Assembly (NCBI GenBank): GCA_031413955.1
Contig: JANOGB010000015.1
Location: 1 to 54,156, forward strand
Source: JABFRZ01 sp031413955
Lineage (GTDB): Bacteria; Planctomycetota; UBA1135; GCA-002686595
Reading direction: 5' to 3'
Length of the DNA: 54,156 nucleotides
In this document: in pieces, positions 34,547 through 42,596 of the stretch
How positions within the stretch are numbered: position 1 is the stretch's first letter
How the letters are laid out: every line of letters starts with the position of its first letter
Notes under the pieces: generated by a model
Seen by the model: the letters and a program-made list of their open reading frames with translations, nothing else
What the model was told of the DNA's origin: nothing
Database searches by the model: none
Position numbers and translations under genes: made by a program

Positions 34547-36349
34547 TCAGCGCGAGCTCGGAGGTCTGCGATTGGGCATGACCAGCTCGAGCTCCATGTT
34601 CATCATCTCGTCGTTGGTCTGAGGCCCGTTCCGTACTTCGGCAGTCGGATCGGGGTTGTCCGGGTTGGCGGCGGAATTGTCGTACCAGGCCGTGGACACG
34701 AAGCGGGTGCCCTTCGGAAACGAGCGCCACTCCCGCAGGTCGTAGGTGTACTGCCAGTTCATGTCCCAGGTGTCGAGGCGCAACAGCACCTCCAGGCTCC
34801 CGTCCGGGAGGATGGCCTCGAAGCAGAAGGCCTGGCCGCGCAGGTGCATGTGCGGCGTGAGCGAACGGACCATGACGCGCCAGGGAGTCTCGTAGGTCGC
34901 TGTGAACGAGGCCTGCCCGCCCGGGGGGAGAAAGACGTCGTAGTTCCGCATCGAACGCGAGACGGCGATGAAATCGGGCGGCCGCCTGGCGCGCACGAAC
35001 CCGATGCTCGTGACGTCGGAGATCGGAACGCCGTTCGGCGTGTAGTGGATCCGGAAGCGGAAACGCGCTCCCTTGGGGAGGAAGTGCGCCACGCTGTCGT
35101 CGTGGACCAGCGGCGCGCAGCCGGGCAAGTAGCTGGTGAAGTGTTCCACGTCTCGCCCGGGAACGTGGATGAGAACGATCACGTGGTGCACGACCTGCAC
35201 CGCCGCCGGGAGAACTTGGATGCGACTCACCCACATGTCCTCGGGCACTTCCGGGGTGTCGAAGTCCTGCTGTTCGACGATGCCCTCGGCAGGGACCAGG
35301 TACGGGTGGGGCATGGGCAGGATCAGGTCGGGCTCCCCGATCAGCCAGCCCTCCCTGAAGTGGTGCGGCTGGGGTGCGTCGGCCGGGTTCCCCTCGGGAG
35401 CGCCGCCCGCGAGCCAGGCGAGGAGCGTCCTGCGCTCCTCCGCGTTCAGCCGGCGTTCCTTCACGAAGGGGCCGCAGTCGGGAGACGCGAACCAGGGCGG
35501 CATGCTGCCCTCTTCGAGCACCGTCCGGATCATCGCGCTCTTGCGGCGCACGGCGTCGAGGCGGTCGAGCACGAAGGGCCCGGCGCCGCCCTTGCGGTGA
35601 CACTCGACGCAGTTCTGCTGCAGGATGCGGCTGACCTCGCGGTGGTAGGTCGGGTTCTCGGGCACGGGCTCGTCGGGCGCTGGCGCGCGCGCGGGCAGCA
35701 CGCAGCCGGGTGCCTTGGTGGCCTCGACCACCACGGCTTCACCGGCCAGCAGGGCTTCGAGAGCGTCGCGCAGGAAGCTCGTGCGCGGTTCCGCGAGCGT
35801 GACCCCGCGGCCGTACTGGTCGTCGATGGCTCCGCGGTAGACGAGCGTGCGCGAGGCGTCGAGCAGGAAGACCTCGGTCGTGCGCGTGGCGCCGAGCTGG
35901 GTGCCGAGACGCTGCTCGGGGTCCAGCGCGTAGCGGCCTTCGAAGCCGAAGGCGCCGATCTCCTCGCGCGTGGCCTCGGGCGCGCTCGGGTCCTCCATGT
36001 CGACGAACAGGAACCCGATCCCGCGCGGCCGAAATTCCTGCTCGATGCGCGCGGTCTCGCTGCCGTAGCGCTTGGAGACCGGGCACTCGGCTCCGCGCAC
36101 GAAGACCACCAGTCCCTGCGGGCCCAGGCTCTCTGCCAGCCGACCCTTCGTCCCGTCCAGGTAGGTGAGCCCCACGTCGGCCACCTGCCGGCCGATCCCG
36201 CACTCCTTGGCCTCGAGCAATACCGCCCGCTCGTCGAGTTCGCGCTGCCATTCCGCCTCGGTCTTCGCTGACTGCGGGGAGCCACTTGCGGCGGCCCCGA
36301 GTCCGGCGCAGGCGAACAGCAGGCCCAGGACTTCGACTTCGCGACGCAT
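34547..36349 (-). CDS. redoxin - cytochrome c - copper type II monooxygenase-like fusion protein
   Basis: A 600-residue secreted protein from the ATG at 36349 (signal VEVLGLLFACAGLGAAASG). Domain 1 (about 50-210) is a redoxin/peroxiredoxin fold with a single-Cys motif ECPVSKRYG (Cys89). Domain 2 (about 230-320) carries a haem site CVECH (C247, C250, H251). Domain 3 (about 340-585) has VVHHVIVLIHVPG and SLTPHMHLRG, the histidine pairs of copper type II ascorbate-dependent monooxygenases, with a possible Met ligand in TWDMNWQ. Such fusions occur in planctomycetes and myxobacteria; substrate unknown. A TAGAAT -10 box lies just upstream. Periplasmic redox enzyme. Confidence 0.87.
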   Translation of the reverse strand: MRREVEVLGLLFACAGLGAAASGSPQSAKTEAEWQRELDERAVLLEAKECGIGRQVADVGLTYLDGTKGRLAESLGPQGLVVFVRGAECPVSKRYGSETARIEQEFRPRGIGFLFVDMEDPSAPEATREEIGAFGFEGRYALDPEQRLGTQLGATRTTEVFLLDASRTLVYRGAIDDQYGRGVTLAEPRTSFLRDALEALLAGEAVVVEATKAPGCVLPARAPAPDEPVPENPTYHREVSRILQQNCVECHRKGGAGPFVLDRLDAVRRKSAMIRTVLEEGSMPPWFASPDCGPFVKERRLNAEERRTLLAWLAGGAPEGNPADAPQPHHFREGWLIGEPDLILPMPHPYLVPAEGIVEQQDFDTPEVPEDMWVSRIQVLPAAVQVVHHVIVLIHVPGRDVEHFTSYLPGCAPLVHDDSVAHFLPKGARFRFRIHYTPNGVPISDVTSIGFVRARRPPDFIAVSRSMRNYDVFLPPGGQASFTATYETPWRVMVRSLTPHMHLRGQAFCFEAILPDGSLEVLLRLDTWDMNWQYTYDLREWRSFPKGTRFVSTAWYDNSAANPDNPDPTAEVRNGPQTNDEMMNMELELVMPNRRPPSSR

Positions 36350-36364
36350 GGAGGGCAATACTGG

Positions 36365-36370
36365 ATTCTA
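36365..36370 (-). promoter_or_regulatory. candidate -10 element of the redoxin/cytochrome fusion gene
   Basis: TAGAAT on the minus strand, followed by CC, 16 to 21 bases before the ATG at 36349, which would give a very short leader. The octamer TAGAATCC is shared with the sites at 6276 and 42597. Confidence 0.4.
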
Positions 36371-36439
36371 GCCGCGCCCCCGATGCGCGGCCAGGTATCC
36401 GAGCTCGTGCAGTGCTGGTGCAGCGCACGTCACGCCAGC

Positions 36440-37017
36440 GTGGGATGACGAGCACGTGGGGGATCCCGGATTTCGAGCTGAACCGCCTGCCACTCGCGCT
36501 CGAGACCCTGCCTGAGTTCCTGCGCTCGCAGGGGTACAAGACCTTCGGCGTGGCGGCCAACCCGAACATCAGCGCAGAGCAGGGCTTCGATCAGGGGTTC
36601 GATCGCTTCCGGACGCTCGGGTTGGAGGACGCGGAGGCGATCCGTGACGTCGTGCAGGAGTGGAGCGCGGACATCCGCGAGTCTCAGCCCTACCACGGCG
36701 CGTGAGCACGAGCGTCTCGCAGGTCGACCTGCTGCCCACGCTGCGCGAGCTCCTGGGGGCTCCTCCGTCCGAGCAGGACGAGGGCACGAGCCTGTACGGA
36801 CTCACCTGCCGAGACGAGGGGCTGCCGGAGCGGATGATCCTGCTGCGGGGATACGGAGCTGCCGCGCGATCTCGAGCGGATCGTGCTCCAGCGCCGAGAG
36901 CGTGCGCTGAAGGTCGGGCTGATGAAGCTCGTCGAGACCCTGCGTCTGGAGCGCTGGGGCCACGGCCACGACCGCGTTGCGCGCGAGCGCGCAGAGTTGG
37001 CTCCGGATGATCCATGA
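36440..37017 (+). pseudogene. decayed sulfatase-superfamily gene
   Basis: Reads as broken pieces of a close relative of the protein at 32327: IPDFELNRLPLALETLPEFL and QGYKTFGVAANPNISAEQGF, then a jump to YHGA, then in another frame VSTSVSQVDLLPTLRELLGA and ERMILL, and finally TELPRDLERIVLQRRERALK followed by VGLMKLVETLRLERWGHG up to a TGA at 37015-37017. The N-terminal catalytic half is missing, and at least two internal deletions and frame changes are present. Pseudogene beyond doubt; its tail shows the non-ThuA ending of this family. Confidence 0.85.
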
Positions 37018-37055
37018 TCTGCTCACGCGGCGAGTTCGACCGGGCTAGCTCCGAC

Positions 37056-37164
37056 GGCGAGAGGGAGGTGCCAGGCTCGGTCTTGCCGGATTCCGGCCTG
37101 CGCTCCGCGCACTCTTGCGCGCACTCGGAATCCGGCGAGACCGTGCCTGGCTCCGTACTCTCGC
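37056..37164. repeat. long palindromic repeat, GTACTCTC family, copy 3
   Basis: GGCGAGAGGGAGGTGCCAGG at the left pairs with the right arm CGTGCCTGGCTCCGTACTCTCGC; arms of about 40 bases, loop rich in GCGC. Very close in sequence to the copy at 21738-21848. It separates the sulfatase pseudogene from the PEP-hydrolase gene. Confidence 0.85.
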
Positions 37165-37225
37165 ACACGGGATCGAAGCAGAAGGGGGCGTCGCGCTCGG
37201 TGACCCTTCGCTAACATCCTCGGCC

Positions 37226-38122
37226 ATGAGCGCGCGGACACCCAGGACGACCCCGGCCCGATCGCAGCCCGCCGACAACTCGCGCTCCGCGATCCTCGCG
37301 CGCCTGCGCGCCAAGGTCGCGCGCGGCGAGCCGATCATCGGCGGCGGCGCCGGCACGGGCATCTCCGCCAAGAGCGAGGAGGCCGGCGGGATCGACCTCA
37401 TCATCGTCTACAACTCCGGGCGCTACCGCATGGCCGGGCGCGGCTCGACCGCGGGCTTGATGCCCTACGGCAACGCCAACCAGATCGTGAAGGAGATGGC
37501 GTTCGAGGTGCTGCCGGTCGTGAAGCACACGCCCGTCATCGCGGGCGTGTGCGGCACGGATCCGTTCATGATGCCGAAGCTGTTCCTGCGCGAACTGCAG
37601 GAGCTCGGCTTCGCCGGCATCCAGAACTTCCCGACCGTGGGGCTCATCGAGGGCCGCCTGCGCGAGACGCTCGAGGAGACGGGCATGAGCTACCAGCTCG
37701 AGGTCGACATCACCGCGCTCGCGCACGCGATGGACTTCCTGACGACGCCCTATGTCTTCAATCTCGACGAGGCGAAGCGCATGACGGACGCCGGTGCCGA
37801 CATCGTCGTGGCGCACATGGGTTGCACCAGCGGCGGCACGATCGGCGCGAAGACCGTCAGCCCGCTCGACCAGTGCGTGAAGGACGTCCAGGCCATCGTC
37901 GACACGGTCAAGGCACTGCGCTCCGACGCCCTCGTCCTCTGTCACGGCGGGCCGATCGCCTTCCCGAAGGACGCGGCCTACCTCTTCGAACGCGTGCGCA
38001 ACCTCGACGGCTTCTACGGCGCCTCCTCGACCGAACGCTTCCCGACCGAGGTCGCGATCCGGAAGCAGATCGAGGAGTTCACCGCCCTGCGCCTGCCGAG
38101 AGTCAGCGGCAAGGCGAAGTGA
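37226..38122 (+). CDS. phosphoenolpyruvate hydrolase family / TIM-barrel signal transduction protein
   Basis: A 298-residue cytoplasmic protein from the ATG at 37226. The blocks GEPIIGGGAGTGISAKSEEA, DLIIVYNSGRYRMAGRGSTA, PVIAGVCGTDPF and GFAGIQNFPTVGLIEGRLR are those of the TIM-barrel family annotated as phosphoenolpyruvate hydrolase or TIM-barrel signal transduction protein. Its usual genomic partner is a Tm-1-like ATP-binding protein, present here 28 kb away (7564-8769). TAACAT at 37212-37217 just before the start is a possible -10 box, which would give an almost leaderless mRNA. Enzymatic role in bacteria not firmly known. Confidence 0.9.
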   Translation: MSARTPRTTPARSQPADNSRSAILARLRAKVARGEPIIGGGAGTGISAKSEEAGGIDLIIVYNSGRYRMAGRGSTAGLMPYGNANQIVKEMAFEVLPVVKHTPVIAGVCGTDPFMMPKLFLRELQELGFAGIQNFPTVGLIEGRLRETLEETGMSYQLEVDITALAHAMDFLTTPYVFNLDEAKRMTDAGADIVVAHMGCTSGGTIGAKTVSPLDQCVKDVQAIVDTVKALRSDALVLCHGGPIAFPKDAAYLFERVRNLDGFYGASSTERFPTEVAIRKQIEEFTALRLPRVSGKAK

Positions 38123-38142
38123 CCGGCCCCAGGAGCGTGCGC

Positions 38143-38262
38143 GGGGTCGTCGCTGAGGTCGCTGCGCCGGTGGCCGACGTGCGGACTGCGGGCCAGCAAT
38201 TGGAGGCCTCGCTCGAATTCGTCGAGCACCCCATGCGCGCGTGCGAGGCCGCTCTCGCGAGC
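38143..38262 (-). pseudogene. fragment of a ParE/RelE-family toxin gene
   Basis: On the minus strand VLDEFERGLQLLARSPHVGH followed by RRSDLSDDP matches the central part of ParE/RelE toxins (FExxLxLLAxxPxxGHRRxDL). After DDP the similarity ends in GC-rich sequence, so the C-terminal strands with the active residues are missing, and the N-terminal part before SGLARAHGVLDEF is not recognisable. No antitoxin gene is adjacent. The remaining bases of the 38123-38354 gap show nothing. Confidence 0.6.
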
Positions 38263-38354
38263 CGTGTGCTCTGCAAGCGAGTGGAAATCGAACTCCGCCC
38301 GGACTCGCCGGTTGCGGTTGCTCCGGGGCGAGCCTGCGCCTACGCTGCGCGTCG

Positions 38355-38771
38355 ATGTCCTGCGTCGAGTGCCTGCGCTTCGTCACTTCGAAGGAAGCGC
38401 AGGTCGAGGAGTTTCCGTGGGGTCCGCACGAGTGGCTCGCGCGCGCCGGGTTGACGGAGTCGAGGCTGCTCCAGCTCGTGCGCGTGAGCATGCCGGCGGG
38501 CAGGGCACACCGCTTCCACCGTCATCCGGCGCTGGAGGAGGTGATCTACGTGCTCGACGGCCGCGTCGAGCAGTGGGTCGGCCGCGAGCGGCGCGTCCTC
38601 GGTCCGGGCGAACTCGCGCACGTGCCCGTGAACGAGGTTCACGGCTCCTACAACGTCTTCGAACGCCCGGTCGTGTTCCTCGCGATCCTCTCGCCGGCCG
38701 TGTTCGATGGTCCGGTGCTGATCGACGTGTCCGGCGAGGAACCCTGGCGCTCGTTGCGGCCGGGGGCTTGA
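38355..38771 (+). CDS. cupin domain protein
   Basis: A 138-residue single-domain cupin from the ATG at 38355 (MSCVECLRFVTSKEAQVEEF). RFHRHPALEEVIYVLDGRVE is the first cupin motif with two His and a Glu metal ligand; GPGELAHVPVNEVHG is the second with the final His. Small cupins of this kind bind a divalent metal and a sugar or other small ligand. It may be co-transcribed with the PEP-hydrolase-like gene 232 bases upstream. Ligand unknown. A palindromic repeat follows directly. Confidence 0.88.
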   Translation: MSCVECLRFVTSKEAQVEEFPWGPHEWLARAGLTESRLLQLVRVSMPAGRAHRFHRHPALEEVIYVLDGRVEQWVGRERRVLGPGELAHVPVNEVHGSYNVFERPVVFLAILSPAVFDGPVLIDVSGEEPWRSLRPGA

Positions 38772-38772
38772 G

Positions 38773-38897
38773 CTCAACCGGGAGCGCCAGGGCTCCAGCC
38801 CGGCTCTTCCTTCTTCCTCTTCCTCCTCGCGACGGCCGCGGAGAAAGAAGGAAGCAAGAACCCGGAGCCGGGCTGGAGCCCGGCGCTCCCGGTTGAG
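38773..38897. repeat. long palindromic intergenic repeat, GCCGGGCTCCAGCCCGGC family, copy 3
   Basis: CTCAACCGGGAGCGCCAGGG at the left (one extra base compared with the other copies) pairs with the right arm ending GCGCTCCCGGTTGAG; the spacer contains GAAAGAAGGAAGCAAGAA. It lies between the convergent cupin and desaturase genes, only two bases after the cupin stop codon. Confidence 0.87.
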
Positions 38898-38912
38898 CCG
38901 AACCCAGCGGCG

Positions 38913-39788
38913 TCAGCCGGTGCGCGCGGCCTCTGTGCCGGCCAGCACGCTCGCCTTGGCGCGCTCGATGGCTTCGCGCGAGGCGCGGCGCAGGTCGGAG
39001 GTCAAGCCGACCTTCTCCATGCTCCACACGAACCACTTGGTGGGGTCGAAGTGGTACCAGCGCACGCCGTTCCGGTAGTCGGCCTGGAAGCGATGGTGGA
39101 AGTTGTGGTAGCCCTCGCCCATCGAAATCAACGCCGTCCACACGCTGTCGCGCGCCGAGTTGGCGGTGGAGTAGGGCTGGGAGCCGATGTAGTGCGCGAA
39201 GGAGTTGACCGCGAAGGTGGCGTGCCACTGCGCGACCAGGCGCAGGAAGCCCGCGACCAGCACGGCTCCGATCGGATCGCCCCACAGGAATCCGAGCCCG
39301 AGCGGCAGCAGTCCGCAGAACACGATCGCCAGCGCCACATAGTTGCGGTCCTGCCAGGCGATCAGCGGATCAGCAGCCAGATCCTTCACGCTGCGGAGGT
39401 CGACCTCCGTGGGATCGCGATGCAGGACCCAGCCGATGTGCGCCCACCAGAATCCGCGGCTGATGTTGTACGGGTCCTCGTCGCGGTCGGTTTTGCCGTG
39501 GTGGATGCGGTGGTCCGCCGACCACTTGAGGGCCGAGTTCTGCACGGCCGCGGCGCCGAATACGAGATAGAAGAGCCTGAGGACCGGGTGCGCCTTGTAG
39601 GTCGGATGGGCGAACAGGCGGTGGTATCCGCCGGTGATCGACACGCCGCACAGCACGAACCACAGGAGGCCGAGCCCGATGGTCCAGGGCGAAGTCTGGA
39701 CCAGGGCGAGCCACAGGATCGCCACCACGGCGAGCAGGTGGCCGAAGGCGAGGAAGAGGAGGTTTGTCCAGTCGACGCGTCGTGACAT
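38913..39788 (-). CDS. fatty acid desaturase (acyl-CoA delta-9 type)
   Basis: A 291-residue integral membrane protein from the ATG at 39788. The three histidine boxes of membrane-bound desaturases are complete: H56RLFAH61, H93RIHH97 and the NFHHRF box near residue 230. Transmembrane pairs precede each set (LLFLAFGHLLAVVAILWLAL; FVLCGVSITGG). It introduces a double bond into acyl chains, using a di-iron centre and an external electron donor, and so adjusts membrane fluidity. The neighbouring RRM and helicase genes on the same strand suggest that the area may respond to cold. Confidence 0.93.
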   Translation of the reverse strand: MSRRVDWTNLLFLAFGHLLAVVAILWLALVQTSPWTIGLGLLWFVLCGVSITGGYHRLFAHPTYKAHPVLRLFYLVFGAAAVQNSALKWSADHRIHHGKTDRDEDPYNISRGFWWAHIGWVLHRDPTEVDLRSVKDLAADPLIAWQDRNYVALAIVFCGLLPLGLGFLWGDPIGAVLVAGFLRLVAQWHATFAVNSFAHYIGSQPYSTANSARDSVWTALISMGEGYHNFHHRFQADYRNGVRWYHFDPTKWFVWSMEKVGLTSDLRRASREAIERAKASVLAGTEAARTG

Positions 39789-39972
39789 CCTGATGCAGGC
39801 TTGTGGGGTCGGAGCGGGGGCCCCGTCAACGGCTCAATCGGCCCGATCTTCGGCGAGCTTGAGGAGCGCCGATCATCGGTCCTCTGGGGGACCTTGGCCC
39901 GGAACCCTAGCAAAGCGGTTTCTTCGTTCCGAGAGGGCTCCGGCCGTTCCCTCGGGCGCCGTGGCGAGAGGC

Positions 39973-40015
39973 GAGAAAATAAGGAGGACCGCCAGCCCGG
40001 AGGGCCGGCGATCCT
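39973..40015 (-). terminator. intrinsic terminator of the RRM gene
   Basis: On the minus strand, 20 bases after the RRM stop, AGGATCGCCGGCCC and GGGCTGGCGGTCCT form a 14-base-pair stem (wobbles included) with loop TCC, followed by CCTTATTTTCTC. Stem plus T-rich tail makes a good Rho-independent terminator. The rest of the 39789-40034 gap shows no gene. Confidence 0.75.
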
Positions 40016-40034
40016 CGTTCGCGTCAGGAGACGC

Positions 40035-40412
40035 CTACCAGCGACCGCCGCCGCCGCCGCCGCCGCCGCTGCGATGGCCACCACCGCCACCGCCGCCGCC
40101 GCCACCACCACCACCACCGAAGCGACGACCACCGCCGCCGCCACCACCACCACCGCCGCCCTGGCGCTCTTGCGCCTCGTTGACGCGCAGTGCCCGGCCG
40201 TCGAGCTCCTGGCCGTCCATGTCCTGGATCGCGGCCTGAGCTTCGGAATCCGAACCCATCTCGACGAAGGCGAAGCCGCGCGGGCGGCCCGTCTCGCGAT
40301 CACTCGGCATCAGGACGCTCTTGACCGTCCGGCCATTGGCCGAGAACGCGTCGCGCAGGGCGTCTTCCGTGGTTTTGAAATTGAGGTTTCCGACGTAGAG
40401 CTTGGCTCCCAT
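40035..40412 (-). CDS. glycine-rich RRM RNA-binding protein
   Basis: A 125-residue protein. Residues 1-80 form one RNA recognition motif: RNP2 KLYVGNL and RNP1 RGFAFVEM are exact. The tail is a low-complexity Gly/Arg run (GGGGGGGGGGGRRF and similar). Such cold-inducible RNA-binding proteins act as RNA chaperones in the cytoplasm. The gene has a leader of about 190 bases before it and its own terminator behind it, and follows the RhlE-like helicase gene on the same strand; joint cold-shock control is an inference. Confidence 0.93.
   Translation of the reverse strand: MGAKLYVGNLNFKTTEDALRDAFSANGRTVKSVLMPSDRETGRPRGFAFVEMGSDSEAQAAIQDMDGQELDGRALRVNEAQERQGGGGGGGGGGGRRFGGGGGGGGGGGGGGHRSGGGGGGGGRW
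40045..40160. repeat. trinucleotide microsatellite (CCG/CCA)n coding for poly-Gly
   Basis: Runs of CCG and CCA triplets such as CCGCCGCCGCCGCCGCCG, broken only by Arg, Phe, His and Ser codons, encode the poly-Gly tail of the RRM protein. Slippage by whole triplets would change tail length without loss of frame. Confidence 0.85.
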
Positions 40413-40604
40413 GGGGAGAACTTACCTTTTTCCGTGAAGATGACTTGTCACTGTCCCTGCGCATCTTCCGGATAGGAACGACCGCTCGAGACGGACACGA
40501 GGCGCTGTCTGAGTTGCACAGCGTCGCGTTCGGGGTCGGCCGCCCTCGACCGAAGGAACCCCTCTCCCGGCGGGCAACGTGCCCCCGAGCTTTCATTGAC
40601 GAGG

Positions 40605-40610
40605 ATCATA
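40605..40610 (-). promoter_or_regulatory. candidate -10 element of the RRM gene
   Basis: On the minus strand TATGAT (five of six consensus bases) lies at the 3' end of the helicase gene, with TCGACA at 40626-40631 as a possible, closely spaced -35. Transcription from here would give an RRM leader of about 185 bases, in which no ORF is visible, as in many cold-shock mRNAs. Confidence 0.4.
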
Positions 40611-42039
40611 TCCCCAGCCCGAAGGTGTCGAGCTTTTGCTCGGATTCTTGGGGCGCGGCGGGTTCTTGGCGCATGACGTGGACTTCGAGCCGCGCGGGAC
40701 CGCGCCCACCCGGGCTCGGGAAGCGCCGCTGTCCGGGCCCATTTCGCGCTGCGCCGCGCCCGGGCTGGGAAGAGCCCGTCCGGGCGGGGCCGCGCCGGCC
40801 GCCGTGCTCCTCCCGCTGTCGGCCGCCCTGGCCCCCAGGCCGGCCCCCCGACTGGGGTTTGCCATTCACAGGTTGCCGTCCGCGTCCGGGCTCGCCCGCG
40901 CGAGCTCGAGCCGCCGGCCGGGTTCCGATCACGGTGATCGAGCGCTTGATCAGGCGCTCGATGTCGCGCACGAAGTCCTGCTCCTCGGGAGCGCACAGGG
41001 AGATCGCCACCCCGGCCGCGCCAGCCCGCGCCGTGCGGCCGATGCGGTGCACGTAGGTCTCGGGCACGTTCGGGATCTCGTAGTTGACGACGTGCGTGAT
41101 GTCGTCGACGTCGATGCCGCGCGCGGCGATGTCTGTGGCGACCAGCACGCGGATCTTGCCCGCGCGGAAGCCGCCCATGCTCTTCTCGCGGTTGCCCTGG
41201 GACTTGTCGCCGTGGATCGCCTGGGCGGGGATGCCATCGCGCACGAGCCGCTTGGCCACGCGGTCGCAACCACGCTTGGTGCGCGTGAAAACCAGCACGC
41301 GGCGGACGGCCGGATCACGTAGCAGCCCGGCGAGCGCGTCGGGCTTCTCGTCGCGGGAGACGAACTGCACGCGCTGGTCGACGAGCTCGACGGTCGATGC
41401 CGCCGGCGTCACGTAGACCTTGGCGGGCTGGTGCAGGATGCGCTGCGCCAGATCCTCGATGGGTTTCGGCATGGTGGCCGAGAAGAGCAGCGTCTGCCGC
41501 CGCGGCGGCACGGCCGCGAGGATCTTCTTGACGTCCGGCAGGAAGCCCAGGTCGAGCATCTGATCGGCCTCGTCGAGCACCAGCGTCTCGACGCCGTCGA
41601 GACGCACGTGCCGCTGGCCCATCAGGTCCAGCAAGCGCCCGGGAGTCGCGACCAGGACGTCGACGCCGCGCAGGAGGGCGCGCACTTGCGGCCCCTGGCC
41701 GACGCCGCCGAAGATCACGGCCACCGTGGGGCGCAGGTGGCGGCCGTACGTGATGAAGCTCTGCGCGACTTGCGAGGCCAGCTCGCGCGTGGGGACCACG
41801 ACCAGGACGCGCGTGCTCTTGCTTGGCGCGGCGCGCTTGGTCGCGAACAGACGTTGCAGGATGGGCAGCGCGAAGGCCGCGGTCTTGCCCGTGCCCGTGC
41901 GGGCACAGCCCAGGAGGTCGCCGCCCGCGAGCAGCGCGGGGATGGCCTGGGCCTGGATCGGAGTGGGGGAGGAGTAACCCTCGTCGCGCAGCGCCCGGAG
42001 GAGCGGCTCGACGAGACGGAGAGAATCGAACGAAGTCAT
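40606..42039 (-). CDS. rhlE: DEAD-box RNA helicase, RhlE-like
   Basis: A 477-residue protein from the ATG at 42039 (MTSFDSLRLVEPLLRALRDE). All core motifs are visible: Q motif PTPIQAQAIP, motif I ARTGTGKT, Ia PTRELA, II DEAD, III SAT, IV VLVFTRTKRG, V ATDIAARGID and VI HRIGRTARAG. The C-terminal 100 residues are Arg/Gly/Pro-rich (GGRPGGQGGRQREEHGG), as in RhlE-type helicases. It unwinds RNA with ATP, in ribosome assembly or RNA decay. A TATACT -10 box at 42241-42246 implies a leader of about 190 bases. Confidence 0.93.
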   Translation of the reverse strand: MTSFDSLRLVEPLLRALRDEGYSSPTPIQAQAIPALLAGGDLLGCARTGTGKTAAFALPILQRLFATKRAAPSKSTRVLVVVPTRELASQVAQSFITYGRHLRPTVAVIFGGVGQGPQVRALLRGVDVLVATPGRLLDLMGQRHVRLDGVETLVLDEADQMLDLGFLPDVKKILAAVPPRRQTLLFSATMPKPIEDLAQRILHQPAKVYVTPAASTVELVDQRVQFVSRDEKPDALAGLLRDPAVRRVLVFTRTKRGCDRVAKRLVRDGIPAQAIHGDKSQGNREKSMGGFRAGKIRVLVATDIAARGIDVDDITHVVNYEIPNVPETYVHRIGRTARAGAAGVAISLCAPEEQDFVRDIERLIKRSITVIGTRPAARARAGEPGRGRQPVNGKPQSGGRPGGQGGRQREEHGGRRGPARTGSSQPGRGAARNGPGQRRFPSPGGRGPARLEVHVMRQEPAAPQESEQKLDTFGLGI

Positions 42040-42240
42040 GCGAATTGGAAGCGGGCGATCGCACGCCGTGGAACGGCGCACGCTGCTCGGCTCAACACCA
42101 GAGCAGCTCGAGACACCACGCGGCGTCTCGCGGTCGGATCGGGGAGGAAAAGAAAGGAATCGGGATCGCCCGTAGTTGCCCTTCGAGCGGAACTTGTCTT
42201 GCGTCGAAGGAACGATCCCCGAACCGCTAGATCGACCGAA

Positions 42241-42246
42241 AGTATA
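42241..42246 (-). promoter_or_regulatory. candidate -10 element of the helicase gene
   Basis: TATACT on the minus strand (five of six consensus bases) about 200 bases before the ATG at 42039. The -35 region is GC-rich and not recognisable. A long leader is common for helicases induced by cold. Confidence 0.4.
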
Positions 42247-42596
42247 GCCGGGCGCGAGCCCGAGAAGCGAGGGGCAGGTCCCGCCCGCCCGAAACAGGCC
42301 CGGAACAGGCCCGGATCGCCCCTCCAATGGGGTGGCGCGCGCTGCGCGTCCTCCGGCAACCCGCAGCGCACGCGGTCAGGAGCGTGAGCGCGACACGGCG
42401 AGCTCCCAGGCCGAGCGCGAGTCCCGTCCGCTGCTCCGAACTCGATGGCGCCAGCACGCATGCCGGGTCGTCGTGGCGAGTGCGCCACCCATGCAGGGAG
42501 CGCGTTCCTTTCCATGCGCGGGAAGCGCATGGGCACGAGCAGGAGGAGCAGAACCCGCCGCGGGGGAAACCGTAGTCCCGCTTCGCAGTCTGTGTA

